A stretch of DNA of 64,000 nucleotides from CAWBYL01 sp963793025 (GCA_963793025.1 CAWBYL010000001.1:1-64000), one strand, 5' to 3'; shown: positions 44,952 to 53,046, numbered from the stretch's first letter. Numbers and translations are program-made. The notes: generated from the letters alone by a model not told the origin.

Positions 44952-46189
44952 GACGCCGACGCTGACGACTGGGCCGCCTGGGGCCGGAGGTCGGTCGGGT
45001 CGAGGTCGAGCATGGTGATGGCATTGGTGCGCACCAGCATCTCCAGCTCGTCGGGGGTGACCCTCTTCCCGATCTCGGCCACCAGGTCGGTGGTGTGGGG
45101 CCAGGTGGTGTCCTGATGCGGATAGTCGGTCTCGAACACCAGCTGCCCGATGCCGATGGCGTGGCGGGCGTCGACCCCGACCATGTCGTCGAAGAAGCAG
45201 CCGAAGACCCGGCCCGGCACGTAGCTCGAAGGAACGTCGGTGATCGACGGGTCGATCTGGGACCAGGCCCCGCTGTTGGTGAAGACCCGGTCGAGGCGCT
45301 CCATGAGGAACGGCATCCAGCCGACCTGGCTCTCGGAGAAGGCGATCTTGAGCCTGGGGAACCGCGGGAGCGCTCCCGACAGGAGCCAGTCGGCCATGGC
45401 CATGTAGGCGTTGAGCGAGGTCAGCGCGGTGCCGACGCCCTGGGGGGCGTCGGGGCTCGTCGTGGGCATGCTCGACCCGGAGCCGATGTGCATGCAGATG
45501 GTCGTCGCCGTCTCGTCGCAGGCGGCGAGCAGCGGATCCCAGAAGCGGTCGGCGTCGTGGATCGACGGGAGCCCGAGGTTGGCCGGCAGCTCGGTGAAGG
45601 CGATGGCCCGACACCCCCGAGCGGCGTTGCGCCGCACCTCGACGGCGGCGGCGGGGGGATCCCACAGGGGCACCAGGCAGAGCGGGATGAGGCGGCCACC
45701 GCTGTCGCCGCACCACTCCTCGATCATCCAGTCGTTGAAGGCCCGCACACAGGCCAGGGCCAGCTCCTTGTCCGCGGCCTCCAGGAAGACCTGGCCGGCG
45801 AAGCGGGGGAACGTCGGGAAGCACAGCGAACGCTCGGTGCGGTTGAGGTCCATGTCGGCCAGACGGGCCTGCGGATCGTGGCATCCCGGGCGCATGGCGG
45901 CGAAGGGCAGCGGGGCGAGGGTGAGCGACTCCGGCGGGAACCCGGCGCACGCCATCACCTGCGGAATGGGTCGCAGCAGATCTTCGTAGACCCACCAGTC
46001 GACCACCGGGCCGGGCCCACCGCGAACGTAGGTGGCGCCGGGGCGCCCGGGGACGATCACCGTCTCGCACGTGTCCTGCTCGACCCGGGGGCCGCGGTCG
46101 CGGTAGCGCTCGGGCAACCAGGTCTGCCACACGTGGGGCGGCTCCACCACGTGATCGTCGACCGAGATCACCCACGGGAGATCAGTCAT
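44948..46189 (-). CDS. Amidohydrolase family 2 (ACMSD-like) protein
   Basis: A 413-residue TIM-barrel hydrolase/decarboxylase. WVISVDDHVVEPPHVWQTWL has the DxH metal-binding start, LADMDLNRTERSLCFPTFPR is the family's typical LxDMDxxGV-like segment, ICMHIGSGSSMP and RLKIAFSESQVGWMPFLMER bring further ligands, and LVFETDYPHQDTTWP holds the terminal Asp. ACMSD-like enzymes decarboxylate or hydrolyse aromatic ring products. ATG 46189 has GGAGG seven bases upstream; a GTG two codons earlier sits too close to that site. Controlled with its coupled partner by the divergent TetR. Confidence 0.9.
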   Translation of the reverse strand: MTDLPWVISVDDHVVEPPHVWQTWLPERYRDRGPRVEQDTCETVIVPGRPGATYVRGGPGPVVDWWVYEDLLRPIPQVMACAGFPPESLTLAPLPFAAMRPGCHDPQARLADMDLNRTERSLCFPTFPRFAGQVFLEAADKELALACVRAFNDWMIEEWCGDSGGRLIPLCLVPLWDPPAAAVEVRRNAARGCRAIAFTELPANLGLPSIHDADRFWDPLLAACDETATTICMHIGSGSSMPTTSPDAPQGVGTALTSLNAYMAMADWLLSGALPRFPRLKIAFSESQVGWMPFLMERLDRVFTNSGAWSQIDPSITDVPSSYVPGRVFGCFFDDMVGVDARHAIGIGQLVFETDYPHQDTTWPHTTDLVAEIGKRVTPDELEMLVRTNAITMLDLDPTDLRPQAAQSSASAS

Positions 46190-46211
46190 GTCCACCCCTC
46201 CTCCACTGGCT

Positions 46212-46248
46212 TAGCCATTTGGCTAGAGCTAGGTTAGCCAGATGGCTG
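46212..46248. promoter_or_regulatory. Two TetR operators in a divergent promoter
   Basis: Perfect palindrome TAGCCATTTGGCTA (46212-46225) and near-perfect TAGCCAGATGGCTG (46235-46248) are centred 23 bases apart. The second covers the end of the -10 element TAGGTT (46230-46235) and the ATG of the TetR gene, so bound repressor would block its own leaderless transcript and, from the first site, the amidohydrolase promoter. Confidence 0.75.
46230..46235 (+). promoter_or_regulatory. -10 element (TAGGTT) of the tetR gene, leaderless
   Basis: TAGGTT, six bases, ATG. The region between lies inside the second operator. Confidence 0.6.
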
Positions 46249-46841
46249 AACCCGTGTCCACGGATCCCGAAGGGGCCGCCTCGGAGGGCGGAGCCCGCGC
46301 CGCCGCGGTGGGGGCCCTGGTGGCCGCCGCCACCGGTCTGTTCGCCGCCCACGGACCCGACGGGGTGTCCCTCCGGGCCGTGGCCGCCGAGGCCGGGGTC
46401 AACTACGGGCTGATCCACCAGTACGTCGGCAGCAAGGACGATCTCCTGCGCCTCGTGTGCCGGTCGGTCTCGGAGCGCACCGCCCAGCAGGTGGCGGCCG
46501 AGGTCGACCTCGACGCCACCGTCGACCGGATGTTCGGCACCCGGCGCACCGACTACGTCACCATGCTCACCTGGACCCTCCTCCAGGGTCGCGACCCCGT
46601 CGAGCTCCTCGGCCGCTCCCCCGCCCTCACCGCCGTCGCCCAACGCCTCGACCCGGCGCTCGACGACGCCAGCACCCGGGTCGCGGCCATGACCGCGATG
46701 GCGCTGGGCTGGCAGGTGTTCGGCTCGTTCATCGCCGCCGGGGTCGGCATCGACGACGAACAGCGACCGACGCTCGATCACGATGTGCACCGCCTGGCCC
46801 GAGGGCTCCTCGGCGAGGACCCGGCCGCCCGGTCGCGGTAG
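46242..46841 (+). CDS. TetR family repressor
   Basis: A 199-residue TetR regulator. ALVAAATGLFAAHGPDGVSL and RAVAAEAGVNYGLIHQYVGS with KDDLLRLVC is the standard helix-turn-helix; the C-terminal ligand domain is Ala-rich. Its gene is divergent from two amidohydrolases and its start codon lies in one of two matching palindromes, so it most likely represses both directions until a substrate or intermediate of the amidohydrolases appears. Confidence 0.9.
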   Translation: MAEPVSTDPEGAASEGGARAAAVGALVAAATGLFAAHGPDGVSLRAVAAEAGVNYGLIHQYVGSKDDLLRLVCRSVSERTAQQVAAEVDLDATVDRMFGTRRTDYVTMLTWTLLQGRDPVELLGRSPALTAVAQRLDPALDDASTRVAAMTAMALGWQVFGSFIAAGVGIDDEQRPTLDHDVHRLARGLLGEDPAARSR

Positions 46842-46861
46842 CGGGTCCTCACCACGGCGGG

Positions 46862-47456
46862 CTACCGCCGAGGGCTGGCCTTCTTCGCCGGAGCCTTCTT
46901 CGCCGGAGCCTTCTTCGCCGGAGCCTTCTTCGGCCGGAGCCTTCTTGGCGGCCGTCTTCTTGGCCGGAGCCTTCTTGGCCGGAGCCTTCTTGGCCGGAGC
47001 CTTCTTGGCCGGAGCCTTCTTGGCGGCCGTCTGCTTGGCCGGAGCCTTCCGGGCCGGAGGCGTCGCCGCGTCAGCCGCCCGCCGCTGGCTGAGGGGCGCC
47101 GAACGGTTGGGCTCGGTGCGGGCCAGAGCCGTCTTCCACGTCGGTCGGACCTTGGTCGCCACCGACGGCGTCATCGGCCGGCCCGCCTCCACCGAGTCCT
47201 TGAACCCCTTGAGGGGCATGATCCGAGCCGCCTTCTTGGCCGGCACGTCGACGGCCTCACCGGTCTGGGGGTTGCGAGCCCGGCGGGGGCGCCGGTCGAC
47301 TCGGAGGAACCGGGCGAAACCGGTGATGTTGACCGTCTCGCCCGAGGCCACCACCTCCGTCACCGTGGCCACGAGCTCGTTGATGACCGCCTCGACGTCA
47401 CGCTTGTCGCGATCCAGTCGCTCGCCTATGGCGGCCGCCAGCTCCTTCTTGTTCAC
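46862..47456 (-). CDS. hup: HU-type histone-like protein with KKAPA tail, one frameshift
   Basis: Actinobacterial HU (HupB-like). The DNA-binding domain (about 1-92) is NKKELAAAIGERLDRDKRDV, VNITGFARFLRVDRRPRRAR and NPQTGEAVDVPAKKAARIMP; a linker leads to a long tail of KKAPA/KKTAA repeats that binds DNA non-specifically. Near 46930 one extra base turns the KKAPA reading into EEGSG; removing it restores KKAPAKKAPAKKASPRR and a stop at 46862, and the length (595) is indeed one over a multiple of three. GTG 47456 has AAGGAGA six to seven bases upstream. About 198 residues. Confidence 0.88.
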
Positions 47457-47551
47457 ATCGTCTCCTTGCTCGCTGTGTCGTTCCCCTCCCGACGAGGGGA
47501 CGACCTGCTGAGATCCCGCCCAGCGTCTCATGGTGCCAGCCCCGTCCACCG

Positions 47552-48520
47552 TCAGACGCGGAAGACGACCTTCCCGAACAACTCGCCGTCCGCCATCCGG
47601 GCGAAGCCCTCACGGGCGTCGGCCAGCGGCAGGACCGAATCGATGAGCGGACGGACGCCGGTGGCGTCGAGGAAGCTGACCAACCGGCGCAGCTCGTCAC
47701 GAGTGCCCATGGTCGAACCGATGGCGGACCGCTGCAAGAAGAACATCTGGGTCAGCTCGGCCGACGGGTCGTCGCCGGTGGTGGCCCCCACCACGACGAT
47801 GACGCCACCGGGGCGCAGCGAGCGCACCGAATGGCCCCACGTGGCCCTGCCCACCGTCTCCATCACCGCGTCGACCTTCTCGGGCAGGCGGGCCCCGCTC
47901 TCGAACACGGCATGGGCGCCCAGCTCGAGGGCCCGGGACCGCTTCTCCTCGCTGCGGCTGGTGACCCAGACCCGGAGTCCGCCGGCCCGGCCGAGCGTGA
48001 TCAGCGCAGTGGCCACTCCGCCGCCCGCTCCCTGGACGAGCACGGTGTCACCGGGACGTAGCCCGCCTCTGGTGAACAACATGCGGTAGGCGGTGAGCCA
48101 CGCGGTGGGGAGGCAGGCCGCCTCTTCCCAGCTCAGCGAGGGAGGCTTGGCCACCAGGTTCCGCCGGGGCACGGCCACCCGTTCGGCCAGCGTGCCCGGG
48201 TGGCGCTCGGAGAGCAGCGAGCGCTTCGGGTCGAACGTCTCGTCGCCGCCGCCGGCGTCGGGGTCGGCGACCACGGCGTGGACCACCACCTCGTTGCCGT
48301 CGGGATCGGTGCCCGCCGCGTCGCAACCCAGGACCATGGGCAGCAGGTCAGCGCCCAGGCCGACTCCCCGCAGACTCCACAGGTCGTGGTGGTTGAGGGC
48401 ACAGGCCTTGACGTCGACCAGCACCCACCCGTCGGGGACGAGCGGTTCGGGGCCGTCTCCGACCTCCAGTCCGCTCAGCGGGTCATCGGAGTCGAGGCGA
48501 ACGGCGCGGGCAGCCAGCAC
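47552..48520 (-). CDS. Zinc-type/quinone oxidoreductase (MDR family)
   Basis: A 322-residue medium-chain dehydrogenase/reductase. VLVDVKACALNHHDLWSLRG is the catalytic-domain hallmark (the Cys of zinc ADHs is present, but LNHHD favours the quinone-reductase subgroup); LPMVLGCDAAGTDPDGNEVV lacks the GHE zinc motif; VLVQGAGGGVATALITLGRA is the NAD(P) Rossmann loop. No structural zinc cysteines are seen. Probably reduces an enone or quinone with NADPH. Starts at GTG. Single gene downstream of the DUF4395 gene. Confidence 0.88.
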   Translation of the reverse strand: MLAARAVRLDSDDPLSGLEVGDGPEPLVPDGWVLVDVKACALNHHDLWSLRGVGLGADLLPMVLGCDAAGTDPDGNEVVVHAVVADPDAGGGDETFDPKRSLLSERHPGTLAERVAVPRRNLVAKPPSLSWEEAACLPTAWLTAYRMLFTRGGLRPGDTVLVQGAGGGVATALITLGRAGGLRVWVTSRSEEKRSRALELGAHAVFESGARLPEKVDAVMETVGRATWGHSVRSLRPGGVIVVVGATTGDDPSAELTQMFFLQRSAIGSTMGTRDELRRLVSFLDATGVRPLIDSVLPLADAREGFARMADGELFGKVVFRV

Positions 48521-48577
48521 GGCAGTGGGCCCTCCCCTGGTCGGCGGACGAAGCCCGCCGAGTCTGACACGACCGAC

Positions 48578-49378
48578 TCAGACGCCGACGGCCGCCGCCG
48601 TAGCGTCGAGGGCGTCGAGCTCGGCCCGCACCGCGTCGGCACCGGAGAGCCGGGACACGACGACGCCACCGGCCGCGGCGCGCAGCACGGTGGGGGCTCG
48701 ACGAACCTTGTAGCGGCCGGCCAGATCGAGGTGATCGGCCACGTCGAGGACGACCACCGGCTCATCGGGACGCCGACGCTCGAGCTCGGCGACCACGCCG
48801 GGGCAGACCGCGCAGTACTCGGTGGAGAACACGACCCAGCTCGCACCATCGGCGGCCATCTCGGCGGGCAGGACCGGAAGGTCGCCGTGGCGGACGTCGC
48901 GTGCGACGGCGCTGTGGCCCTCGGTGCGATCGACGGTGACGACCCGGACGCCGCCCCGGAGGCGGACCAGCAGGACGTACATCTCACAGCCGACGCACAG
49001 CCCGGTGACGGCCGAGAGGGCGGCGAGGGCAGCGACGACGAGGGCCAGGCCCCAGCCCACGACGGTGGCCCCGAGGGCGAAGGCGAGGGTGGCGGCGGAG
49101 AGGAAGACGACGCCGACAGCCGCCGCGAAGCGGGGCGGCCGAGGGTCCTCCACGGCGGACGGCGGGGCCAGCCGGGGCTTGATGACCTCGGCGTAGAAGC
49201 GCAGGACGGGCCCGTACCGGGGCCCGAAGGCGGCACCCAGGAACAACACCACGGCGAACAGCGGGGCGACCCAGACCTGACCGAACACGAAGCCCAGGAC
49301 CAATCCGGTGGCCAGAACGGCCTGGTTGGTCCTCGGCCCGCGCGGGTCGATGGGAGCGGGACCTGAGGACGGGGACAT
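48578..49378 (-). CDS. DUF4395 membrane protein fused to a thioredoxin-like domain
   Basis: A 266-residue membrane protein. The N-terminal DUF4395 part has TNQAVLATGLVLGFVFGQVW and FAVVLFLGAAFGPRYGPVLR, then two more helices and the loop GLCVGCEMYVLL with a C-x2-C pair next to the membrane. The C-terminal soluble domain reads WVVFSTEYCAVCPGVVAELE, a thioredoxin-like CxxC (CAVC), followed by PVVVLDVADHLDLAGRYKV and RRAPTVL with the cis-Pro loop. Electron transfer between the two C-x2-C pairs across the membrane is plausible. The ATG lies six bases after TAGACT. Confidence 0.8.
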   Translation of the reverse strand: MSPSSGPAPIDPRGPRTNQAVLATGLVLGFVFGQVWVAPLFAVVLFLGAAFGPRYGPVLRFYAEVIKPRLAPPSAVEDPRPPRFAAAVGVVFLSAATLAFALGATVVGWGLALVVAALAALSAVTGLCVGCEMYVLLVRLRGGVRVVTVDRTEGHSAVARDVRHGDLPVLPAEMAADGASWVVFSTEYCAVCPGVVAELERRRPDEPVVVLDVADHLDLAGRYKVRRAPTVLRAAAGGVVVSRLSGADAVRAELDALDATAAAVGV

Positions 49379-49384
49379 GACCCG

Positions 49385-49390
49385 AGTCTA
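49385..49390 (-). promoter_or_regulatory. -10 element (TAGACT), leaderless-type
   Basis: TAGACT on the minus strand, six bases, then the ATG of the DUF4395-thioredoxin gene. Confidence 0.6.
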
Positions 49391-49437
49391 AACCCGACTT
49401 CTCCGATCGACAATTGCGACTTTCACCCCTCCTCCGC

Positions 49438-49578
49438 TCGGTTGTCCCGTTTGGTGGCGGTTGTCCCGTTCGGTGGCTCGTCTGGCCCCCCTCCGGGGGC
49501 CCGAAACGAGCCAGCGACAGCGGTTGTCCCGTTTGGTGGCTCGTTTGGCGCCCCTCCGGGGTCGCCAAACGAGCCACC
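49438..49578. repeat. Direct repeats with two long hairpins
   Basis: GGTTGTCCCGTTTGGTGGC-like units occur three times (from 49440, 49460 and 49522). The second and third continue into hairpins: about 49475-49512 (GGCTCGT ... ACGAGCC round a GGCCCCC/GGGGGCC core) and 49535-49578, where GGTGGCTCGTTTGGCG pairs perfectly with CGCCAAACGAGCCACC around CCCC-TCC-GGGG. The array lies between the RNA methyltransferase end and the DUF4395 promoter, both minus strand. Terminator or REP-like dispersed element. Confidence 0.8.
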
Positions 49579-49593
49579 GAACAGGGAGGAAGG

Positions 49594-49624
49594 CAGGTGC
49601 GGTCAGGTGCGGTCAGGTGCGGTC
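49594..49624. repeat. Threefold CAGGTGCGGT tandem repeat
   Basis: Three ten-base units run from the intergenic region across the stop codon (49613-49615) of the RNA methyltransferase gene; a slippage-prone site at a gene end. Confidence 0.7.
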
Positions 49625-50851
49625 GAGGCGGGTCACGACCTCGACGTGGTGGGTGTGGGGGAACATGTCGACCACCACCGACTCCACCGGCTGGTAGCCG
49701 ACGGCACCCAACAGGGCGACGTCTCGGCCGGCCGCCGCCGGATCGCAGCTCACGAGCACCAGGCGCCCGGCGCCGGTCGACGCCAGCACGTGGGCCCCGC
49801 GCCGGCCGAGACCCGACCGCGACGGGTCGGCCACGACCAGGTCGGCCCGAGGGGCCCGCAGCCGTTCCACCGACGTGCCGACCACCCGCACCTCGATGTC
49901 GGCGAGGTTGCGCCGGGCGTCGGCGATCGAGGAGCGGCTGCGCTCGGCCGCCACCGCCCGCCACCCGGGGCGACCGCCGAGCAGCGTCCCGGCGAACAGC
50001 CCGACTCCGCAGTAGGCGTCGAGCAGGCCCCGGGGGCGACCGTCGGCGGTCGGCGGCGCCTCGAGGACGTCGGCGGCCATCTCGCGCACCACGTCGACCA
50101 GCACGGCGGCGCCGTCGGGGCGGGTCTGGAAGAACGACTCGGCCGAGATGCGCCAACGCCGACCGGCGACCTCCTCGAAGATCCACGCCCGTTTGCCGGC
50201 GGCCAGCTCGTCGGCGCCCACCACGATCACGTCGTCGGGGAAGAACACGTCCTCGGCCGTCGGGAAGGCCACCGCCATCCGCTCCCCCGTGGCCGCTCCC
50301 ACCCGGAGCAACACCTCCTGGGCGGCGCCGAACGTGCCCTCGACCAGCAGCTCCTCGAGCAGCGGATGGGCGACCAGGCAGCTGTCGAGCGGAACCACCT
50401 CGTGGCTCTCCGCTCGGCGCAGGCCGGCCCTCCCGCCGTCGACCGCCACCCGCAGCGCGGTCCGGAACGACCACGGATCCAGACGGGGTCCGGGACGCAC
50501 CACCGGATCGGCCACGCCCCCCAGACGACGAAGGGCATCGGCGACGAGCACGAGTTTGGCGGCGACCTGACCGAGTGACTCCATGGCCGCCATGTCACAG
50601 CCCCCGCACCCCTCGGCCACGTGGGGACAGACCGGATCGATGCGGTTGGGCGACGGCTCGAGCACGGCCACGACCTCGCCCCGGTCGGCGCCCTGGCGAC
50701 GATCGACGGTGACCTCGACCCGTTCCCCGGGCAGCGCTCCCCGCACGAGCACGACCCGTCCGTCCTCGCGCCGGGCCAGGGCCTCTCCCCCGGCGACGAG
50801 GCGCTCGGCCAGCACCACGGCGGTGGCGGGCGGCTCGGTCGGGTCGGTCAC
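49613..50851 (-). CDS. TrmA/RlmD-type RNA (uracil-5) methyltransferase
   Basis: A 412-residue SAM-dependent RNA methyltransferase. A TRAM domain leads (about 1-60: LVAGGEALARREDGRVVLVR, GALPGERVEVTV); CPHVAEGCGGCDM supplies Fe-S cysteines; the catalytic half has GLLDAYCGVGLFAGTLLGGR (motif I), LVVADPSRSGLGRRGAHVL (motif IV, DPxRxG) and RLVLVSCDPAAAGRDVALL (motif VI with the catalytic SCDP Cys). Likely methylates U in tRNA T-loop or 23S rRNA. The GTG lies six bases after TACGCT, divergent from rpe. Confidence 0.92.
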   Translation of the reverse strand: MTDPTEPPATAVVLAERLVAGGEALARREDGRVVLVRGALPGERVEVTVDRRQGADRGEVVAVLEPSPNRIDPVCPHVAEGCGGCDMAAMESLGQVAAKLVLVADALRRLGGVADPVVRPGPRLDPWSFRTALRVAVDGGRAGLRRAESHEVVPLDSCLVAHPLLEELLVEGTFGAAQEVLLRVGAATGERMAVAFPTAEDVFFPDDVIVVGADELAAGKRAWIFEEVAGRRWRISAESFFQTRPDGAAVLVDVVREMAADVLEAPPTADGRPRGLLDAYCGVGLFAGTLLGGRPGWRAVAAERSRSSIADARRNLADIEVRVVGTSVERLRAPRADLVVADPSRSGLGRRGAHVLASTGAGRLVLVSCDPAAAGRDVALLGAVGYQPVESVVVDMFPHTHHVEVVTRLDRT

Positions 50852-50857
50852 GCGCGC

Positions 50858-50863
50858 AGCGTA
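50858..50863 (-). promoter_or_regulatory. -10 element (TACGCT), leaderless-type
   Basis: TACGCT on the minus strand, six bases, then the GTG of the RNA methyltransferase gene. Confidence 0.6.
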
Positions 50864-50907
50864 GGCGGGTATCGTCCCAAGGCCCGCCCGCGTCCCGAAG
50901 GCCCTCC

Positions 50908-51606
50908 ATGTCGATTGCCCCCAGCCCCCGCCCGATCCAGATCGTGCCGTCGGTGCTGCCGGCCGACTTCGCCCACCTCGGCGACGCCTGCATCGAGCTC
51001 GAGAAGGCCGGCGTCGATCGCATCCAGTGGGACATCATGGACGGCAACTTCGTGCCCAACCTGACCTTCGGCGCCGACACCGTCGCCTCGGTCCGCGGGC
51101 TCGTCGACGTGCCCTTCGAGGCCCACCTCATGGTGCACGAACCGACGTGGATCCTCGACACCATGGTCGACGCCGGCTGTCGCCTGCTCATCGTCCACGC
51201 CGAGGCGTGCCAGCACCTCCACCGCACCCTGGGCCACGTCAAGGAGCTGGGCGTGGCCGCGGCCGTGGCCATCAGCCCGGCCACCCCCGTGCAGGCCGTC
51301 ACCAACGTGCTCGACCTGGTCGAGATGGTGCTGGTGATGACGGTGAACCCCGGCTTCGGCGGTCAGGCCTACATCGCCACCATGGAGCCCAAGATCGCCG
51401 AGCTGCGACGGATCATCGTCGAGCGCGGCCTCGACGTCGACATCGAGGTCGACGGGGGCATCGCGCCCGACACCATCGCCGGGGCCGCCGGGGCCGGGGC
51501 CAACGTGCTGATCGCCGGCAGCGCCCTGTTCCGGGATCCCGACGGCCTCGCCCACGCGACGGCCGAGCTGCGCGACCTGGCCACCGCCGCCCAGACCGCC
51601 GACTGA
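50908..51606 (+). CDS. rpe: Ribulose-phosphate 3-epimerase
   Basis: A 232-residue TIM-barrel epimerase of the pentose phosphate pathway, interconverting ribulose-5-P and xylulose-5-P. QIVPSVLPADFAHLGDACIE, WDIMDGNFVPNLTFGADTV (catalytic Asp), PFEAHLMVHEP (metal His), MTVNPGFGGQAYIATMEPKI and DIEVDGGIAPDTIAGAAGAG (second catalytic Asp) with the phosphate loop GANVLIAGSALF are all intact. Divergent from the RNA methyltransferase; followed two bases later by a small secreted-type protein. Confidence 0.97.
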   Translation: MSIAPSPRPIQIVPSVLPADFAHLGDACIELEKAGVDRIQWDIMDGNFVPNLTFGADTVASVRGLVDVPFEAHLMVHEPTWILDTMVDAGCRLLIVHAEACQHLHRTLGHVKELGVAAAVAISPATPVQAVTNVLDLVEMVLVMTVNPGFGGQAYIATMEPKIAELRRIIVERGLDVDIEVDGGIAPDTIAGAAGAGANVLIAGSALFRDPDGLAHATAELRDLATAAQTAD

Positions 51607-51608
51607 CG

Positions 51609-52109
51609 GTGGCCCAGGACGGCGCACCTCGTCGCCGCCTCCGACGGGGCACCTGGATCGCGGTGGCGGTGATGCTCGTCGCCGTCGCCGGCGCCGTGGT
51701 GGCCGTCGTGGTGCGGGTCAACCAACCGCAGCGCTCCACCACCGCCCTGTGCGGCGAGCTCAGCGACGCCCAGGACCTCGACCAGTCGTTCACCACGCTC
51801 GATCTCACCACCCTCGGACCTCAGGTCACGTCCCTCGAGCGGGCGGCTCGAGTCGCCCCCGACGAGATCAAGAACCAGGTCCAGCTCCTCGCCGACTTCG
51901 TCTCCCGCGTGGCCGACACCGTCGACACCGCACCCGACCGCGAGACCGCCCTCGTCGACGCTCTGGGTGCGGCCCAGGACGAGATCGACGCGGTCACCGC
52001 CGCCGGGATCGACGTACAGCTGTGGGCCGCCGACAACTGCGGCCTGGACCTCACCGGCTCGGCATCGAGCTCCACGACCGCCACCACCAGCACCACCGTC
52101 GCCCCGTAG
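51609..52109 (+). CDS. Membrane-anchored extracytoplasmic protein, unknown function
   Basis: A 166-residue protein starting at GTG directly after rpe. After a basic start (APRRRLRRGT) comes one helix, WIAVAVMLVAVAGAVVAVVV, then an outside domain with two cysteines (ALCGELSDAQDLDQS; AADNCGLDLTG) probably disulfide-bonded, and a Ser/Thr tail. Helical pattern and length match small actinobacterial lipid/peptidoglycan-side proteins, but I recognise no family. Coupled to rpe by a two-base gap, without obvious functional link. Confidence 0.75.
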   Translation: MAQDGAPRRRLRRGTWIAVAVMLVAVAGAVVAVVVRVNQPQRSTTALCGELSDAQDLDQSFTTLDLTTLGPQVTSLERAARVAPDEIKNQVQLLADFVSRVADTVDTAPDRETALVDALGAAQDEIDAVTAAGIDVQLWAADNCGLDLTGSASSSTTATTSTTVAP

Positions 52110-52229
52110 CGGCCCGGCCCGCGCCCCCGGTCCGGGCCCGGCAGATCGACCCGAGGCCCCACGCGAACCGGCCCCCGAGCCGGACGGGCGACCGTCCGAC
52201 TCGCGGGCCAGCAGGAACCACGTTCGGAA

Positions 52230-52247
52230 CCGAGCCGGAGGGCTCGG
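52230..52247. terminator. Hairpin between convergent genes
   Basis: CCGAGCC-GGAG-GGCTCGG, ten bases after the clpP stop and downstream of the rpe-linked gene; could end transcription from both sides. No T-tract. Confidence 0.45.
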
Positions 52248-52256
52248 CCCTGGCGA

Positions 52257-52859
52257 TCAGTCCAGCTCGCCGCGCTTGGAGATCACGTGGTCGATGATCC
52301 CGTAGGTCTTGGCCTGCTCGGCGGTGAACCAGCGGTCACGCTCGGAGTCGGCTTCGACCTGCTCGAGTGGCTGGCCGGTGTGGTGGGCGATCCGCTCGGC
52401 CATCAGGCGCTTGATGTAGGCCATCTGCTCGGCCTGGATGGCGATGTCGGACGCCTGGCCCTGAACGCCACCGAGGGGCTGGTGCATCATGATGCGGGCG
52501 TTGGGCAGCGTGTAGCGCTTGCCCGCGGCACCGGCGGTGAGCAGGAACTGGCCCATCGAGGCGGCCAGACCCATGCAGATCGTGCCCACGTCGGGCGAGA
52601 TGAACTGCATGGTGTCGTAGATCGCCATGCCGGCGGTGACCGAACCACCCGGCGAGTTGACGTACAGCCAGATGTCCTTCTCGGGGTCTTCGCCCTCGAG
52701 GTACAGCAGCTGAGCCACGAGCTGGTTGGCCACGGCGTCGTTGACGTCGCTTCCGAGGACCACGATCCGGTCCTTCAACAGCATGCGGAAGATGTCCGAG
52801 CCCGGATCGGCGATAGCGGTCGCCTGAGCAACCGGCGTTGCGAGCGGGGGATGCTGCAT
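52257..52859 (-). CDS. clpP: ATP-dependent Clp protease proteolytic subunit
   Basis: A 200-residue ClpP barrel subunit. DRIVVLGSDVNDAVANQLVA and LNSPGG-type YVNSPGGSVTAGMAIYDTMQ start the fold; catalytic Ser in MGLAASMGQFLLTAG, His in NARIMMHQPLGGVQGQASD and Asp in DSERDRWFTAEQAKTYGIID are present. The ATG (52857-52859) has GAAGGAGA six bases upstream. It is a lone clpP here; in actinobacteria ClpP usually occurs as two tandem copies with ClpX nearby, so a second copy probably lies elsewhere. The C-terminus ends RGELD. Confidence 0.95.
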   Translation of the reverse strand: MQHPPLATPVAQATAIADPGSDIFRMLLKDRIVVLGSDVNDAVANQLVAQLLYLEGEDPEKDIWLYVNSPGGSVTAGMAIYDTMQFISPDVGTICMGLAASMGQFLLTAGAAGKRYTLPNARIMMHQPLGGVQGQASDIAIQAEQMAYIKRLMAERIAHHTGQPLEQVEADSERDRWFTAEQAKTYGIIDHVISKRGELD

Positions 52860-53046
52860 CGGTCTCCTTCCAACGGACAGCGGCGGGACGGGTGCCCGCC
52901 GCGGGAGCCCTGGGCTCCGGGTTGGCAGGCTACAGGGCCACTTCGCTCGCCCGGCGCGCCCGGCGCCGAGGATCCGCCGCGAGGGCGACGGAACGTCCCG
53001 TCTACGCTCGGGCATCGAGGGGCGAACAGGCACGAAGGGGGCAGCG

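Noticed and set aside
43272..46175. A 967-residue fused hydrolase frame
   Set aside because: The first 410 residues are an off-frame reading of the second amidohydrolase; only the part from 44951 down is real.
46182..46861. HU frame continuing as GEDPLPRPGGRV... through the tetR region
   Set aside because: Follows the extra base in the KKAPA repeats; the other frame restores the repeat and stops at 46862, and tetR occupies the same DNA on the + strand.
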